Source: Kyrpidia spormannii
GTDB taxonomy: Bacteria; Bacillota; Bacilli; Kyrpidiales; Kyrpidiaceae
Reading direction: 5' to 3'
Length of the DNA: 64,000 nucleotides
Assembly: GCF_002804065.1 (NCBI RefSeq)
Contig: NZ_CP024955.1
Span: 1,612,001 to 1,676,000 of the forward strand
Notes under the pieces: generated by a model
What the model saw: only the letters and a program-made list of their open reading frames with translations
Told to the model about the DNA's origin: nothing
The model's database searches: none
Shown: one piece after another, positions 62,421-64,000 of the stretch
Position numbering within the stretch: position 1 is the stretch's first letter
Layout of the letters: every line of letters starts with the position of its first letter
Made by a program: the position numbers and the translations under genes

Positions 62421-63620
62421 CTATTCCTGCAGCAGCGTCCACTTGCCGTCCACCACTTTAATCAAAGCCAACGCTTCTTTAGTGAGCCCGTTGTGATCGG
62501 CGGGGTTAAAAGTGAACACACCGGTACATCCGACAAAATCCTTGGTGTTGTTTTCGACATAGTCTCTAATTTTCTGATGATCTCCGCCTACAGCACCCAC
62601 GGCCTTGGCCACAATGTGGATGGCATCCCAGGCGTGGCCTCCGAACGCATTGGCCGGGTACCCAAACTTCTTCTCAAAATCGTCCTTATACTTCAATAAA
62701 ACGGCTTTCTGCTTGTCCGTGTCGGGCAACTGATTCGCCACCAACAGTTTGGAGGCCGGGAACACGACGCCATTGGAAGCCGACCCGGTTTGTGTCAAGA
62801 AGTCCTGGTTGGCAATTCCATGACTATGGATGAGCGGTACCTTAAAGCCAAGCTGGGCAAAATTTTTCGTGGCAATGGACGCCCCAGGCGGAATGCCGTA
62901 GATAATCACCGCTTGCGGGTTCGCGTTTTTGATCCGGGTTAACTGCGGGATCATGTCTTTATCTGTGGGAACGTAACTTTCAAAGGCAACCCCTTGGATC
63001 CCGAATTTCGGGGCCAGGGCTTCAAAAGTGTTCTTCCCCCCTTGTCCAAAATCGTCCGAGGAGCTCAGCCATCCTACTTTGGTGATGTTTTGAGACTTCA
63101 GATAAGCGAGGATCCGTTCCACCACGAGATTGTCCCCTTGGGGCAGCTTGAACACCCAGGGCTTGACCGGCGTCGCAATTCGCTGATCAGCGGCAAGGGA
63201 GAAAAAGGGGACTTTAGCCTGCTCGATGGTGGGAATCAAACCCAGGCTGATGGCGCTCGTGGTGCCACCGATCACGGCCGACACGTGGTCTTGGTCCAGA
63301 AGTTTCTTCAGATTCAGAACGGCCTTTGTCGGGTTACTCTCGTCATCGTAGGTGATCAGTTGAAGTTTCTTGCCTCCGACGCCCCCAGAGGCATTGATTT
63401 CATCCACCACCATCTGGAGGGTGTCACGTTCTGGGCGTCCCAAGGAAGAGGCCGGCCCTGTGACCGAGAGCTCGGCGCCGATCTTAACCGTATCCGAAGG
63501 CGCCCCTCCCCCTGGAGAAGCACCCTGCCCGCCTCCGGAGCTCGCCGGGCTGCCTCCACAACCCGCCAACCCCAAAGCCAAAGCAAGGGTTGGAATAATC
63601 ATACGGAATTTTTTGATCAC
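62421..63620 (-). CDS. livJ: Branched-chain amino acid ABC transporter substrate-binding lipoprotein LivJ
   Basis: 399 residues from the GTG at 63620 (GGGGGAGA upstream). The signal peptide ends at lipobox LAGC, followed by a Gly/Ser-rich spacer. TVKIGAELSVTGPASSLGRP and MVVDEINASGGVGGKKLQLI open the type I periplasmic-binding fold. It delivers amino acids or related acids to LivHMGF. It is the intact paralogue of the IS-disrupted gene at the left edge; the ligand may be an aromatic or branched compound, given the HpaE-like gene upstream. Confidence 0.95.
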   Translation of the reverse strand: MIKKFRMIIPTLALALGLAGCGGSPASSGGGQGASPGGGAPSDTVKIGAELSVTGPASSLGRPERDTLQMVVDEINASGGVGGKKLQLITYDDESNPTKAVLNLKKLLDQDHVSAVIGGTTSAISLGLIPTIEQAKVPFFSLAADQRIATPVKPWVFKLPQGDNLVVERILAYLKSQNITKVGWLSSSDDFGQGGKNTFEALAPKFGIQGVAFESYVPTDKDMIPQLTRIKNANPQAVIIYGIPPGASIATKNFAQLGFKVPLIHSHGIANQDFLTQTGSASNGVVFPASKLLVANQLPDTDKQKAVLLKYKDDFEKKFGYPANAFGGHAWDAIHIVAKAVGAVGGDHQKIRDYVENNTKDFVGCTGVFTFNPADHNGLTKEALALIKVVDGKWTLLQE

Positions 63621-63650
63621 ATTGATCTCCCCCTACCCATCGCAGGATGT

Positions 63651-63682
63651 GGGCGAAGCGGGGGAAGCTCCCCGCTTCGCCC
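63651..63682 (-). other. Strong hairpin between the aldehyde dehydrogenase gene and livJ
   Basis: A 13-bp perfect stem (GGGCGAAGCGGGG / CCCCGCTTCGCCC, 6-base loop) starts 4 bp after the upstream stop codon. There is no T run, so it may slow or protect transcripts rather than terminate them. Confidence 0.6.
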
Positions 63683-63686
63683 CGAC

Positions 63687-64000
63687 CTATTGACCAAATT
63701 TCGGGATCGGATGGTCAGACAGCGCCACATGAATCGTTTTTAACTCGGTGTAAAACTCGAAACTGTAGTGGCCACCTTCCCGGCCGATCCCGCTAAGTTT
63801 GCTCCCGCCAAAGGGAGTGCGCAGATCTCGGACATTCTGGGAATTGACCCACACCATTCCCGCCTCCAGACCCAGAGCCATCCGGTTCGCCCGGTCCAGA
63901 TCCTTTGTCCATACGTAAGCTGCAAGGCCGTATTTCACATCGTTCGCCATCCGGAGGGCTTCGTCTTCCGAATCGAAGGGGATCACTGTCATAACGGGGC
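63687..64000 (-). CDS. hpaE: Aldehyde dehydrogenase, C-terminal part (HpaE-like)
   Basis: The last ~104 codons of an aldehyde dehydrogenase, entering from the right edge: VIPFDSEDEALRMANDVKYG, GMVWVNSQNVRDLRTPFGGS, then GGHYSFEFYTELKTIHVAL and a PIPKFG ending. The FEFYTE segment and ending resemble 5-carboxymethyl-2-hydroxymuconate semialdehyde dehydrogenase (HpaE) of 4-hydroxyphenylacetate breakdown. The catalytic Cys lies outside the window, so the subfamily is tentative. Confidence 0.75.
   Translation of the reverse strand, partial: PVMTVIPFDSEDEALRMANDVKYGLAAYVWTKDLDRANRMALGLEAGMVWVNSQNVRDLRTPFGGSKLSGIGREGGHYSFEFYTELKTIHVALSDHPIPKFGQ

Overview
This window looks like a high-GC, aerobic, endospore-forming Firmicute. 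The backbone order recA, rny, ymdB, spoVS ... miaB, ricA, mutS, mutL, miaA, hfq is the Bacillales one, and CotE, SpoVS, SpoIIIE, TepA and a YhcN-type lipoprotein point to sporulation. High GC, a class IV polyhydroxyalkanoate (PHA) operon and several amino-acid and amine catabolic genes suggest Alicyclobacillaceae, perhaps Kyrpidia. That placement is inference, not a database result. Almost every gene is on the minus strand.

Layout. 1-5300: a branched-chain amino-acid transport operon (livH cut by the window edge; livJ broken by an IS5-superfamily element at 921-2540 with 15-bp inverted repeats and a TAAGTA duplication), a DUF3870 gene and a gamma-glutamyltransferase. 5316-14000: hfq, miaA, a methyltransferase, mutL, mutS, ricA, miaB. 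14200-25640: an accessory block with a Trp-rich small protein, a phospholipase D-like lipoprotein, four YheC/YheD-type ATP-grasp genes, an ATP-grasp/amidoligase gene split by an IS21-family element (19401-22032, ACCGC duplication) and cotE. I read this block as a spore-coat peptide-ligase system. 25780-39400: dipeptidase, spoVS (with a sigma-H type promoter), ymdB, rny, recX, recA (LexA box), a DEAD-box helicase, cinA, pgsA, rimO, yajQ, a YhcN-type lipoprotein, a RodZ-like gene, ymfK. 39496-44210: an MFS transporter (plus strand), then spoIIIE, ylzJ and tepA.

44610-50760 is an agmatine-to-GABA route: putrescine aminotransferase, agmatinase-type ureohydrolase, a sigma-54 enhancer-binding regulator and gamma-aminobutyraldehyde dehydrogenase, preceded by a consensus -24/-12 promoter. 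51003-55760 is PHA metabolism: phaR-phaB-phaC, phaQ-phaP and a second reductase; matching operator palindromes upstream of phaQ and of the second reductase suggest one PhaQ regulon. 55829-58840 holds a YheO-like regulator and a 2-oxoacid dehydrogenase E1 alpha/beta pair without E2/E3. 58944-63620 is a second, intact liv operon (J-H-M-G-F), followed at the right edge by an HpaE-like aldehyde dehydrogenase cut by the window end.

No rRNA, tRNA or CRISPR array was recognised. Two insertions break otherwise in-frame genes, and removing the IS and one duplication copy restores both frames. One broken gene (livJ) has an intact paralogue at the right end; the other (the amidoligase) has none in the window.
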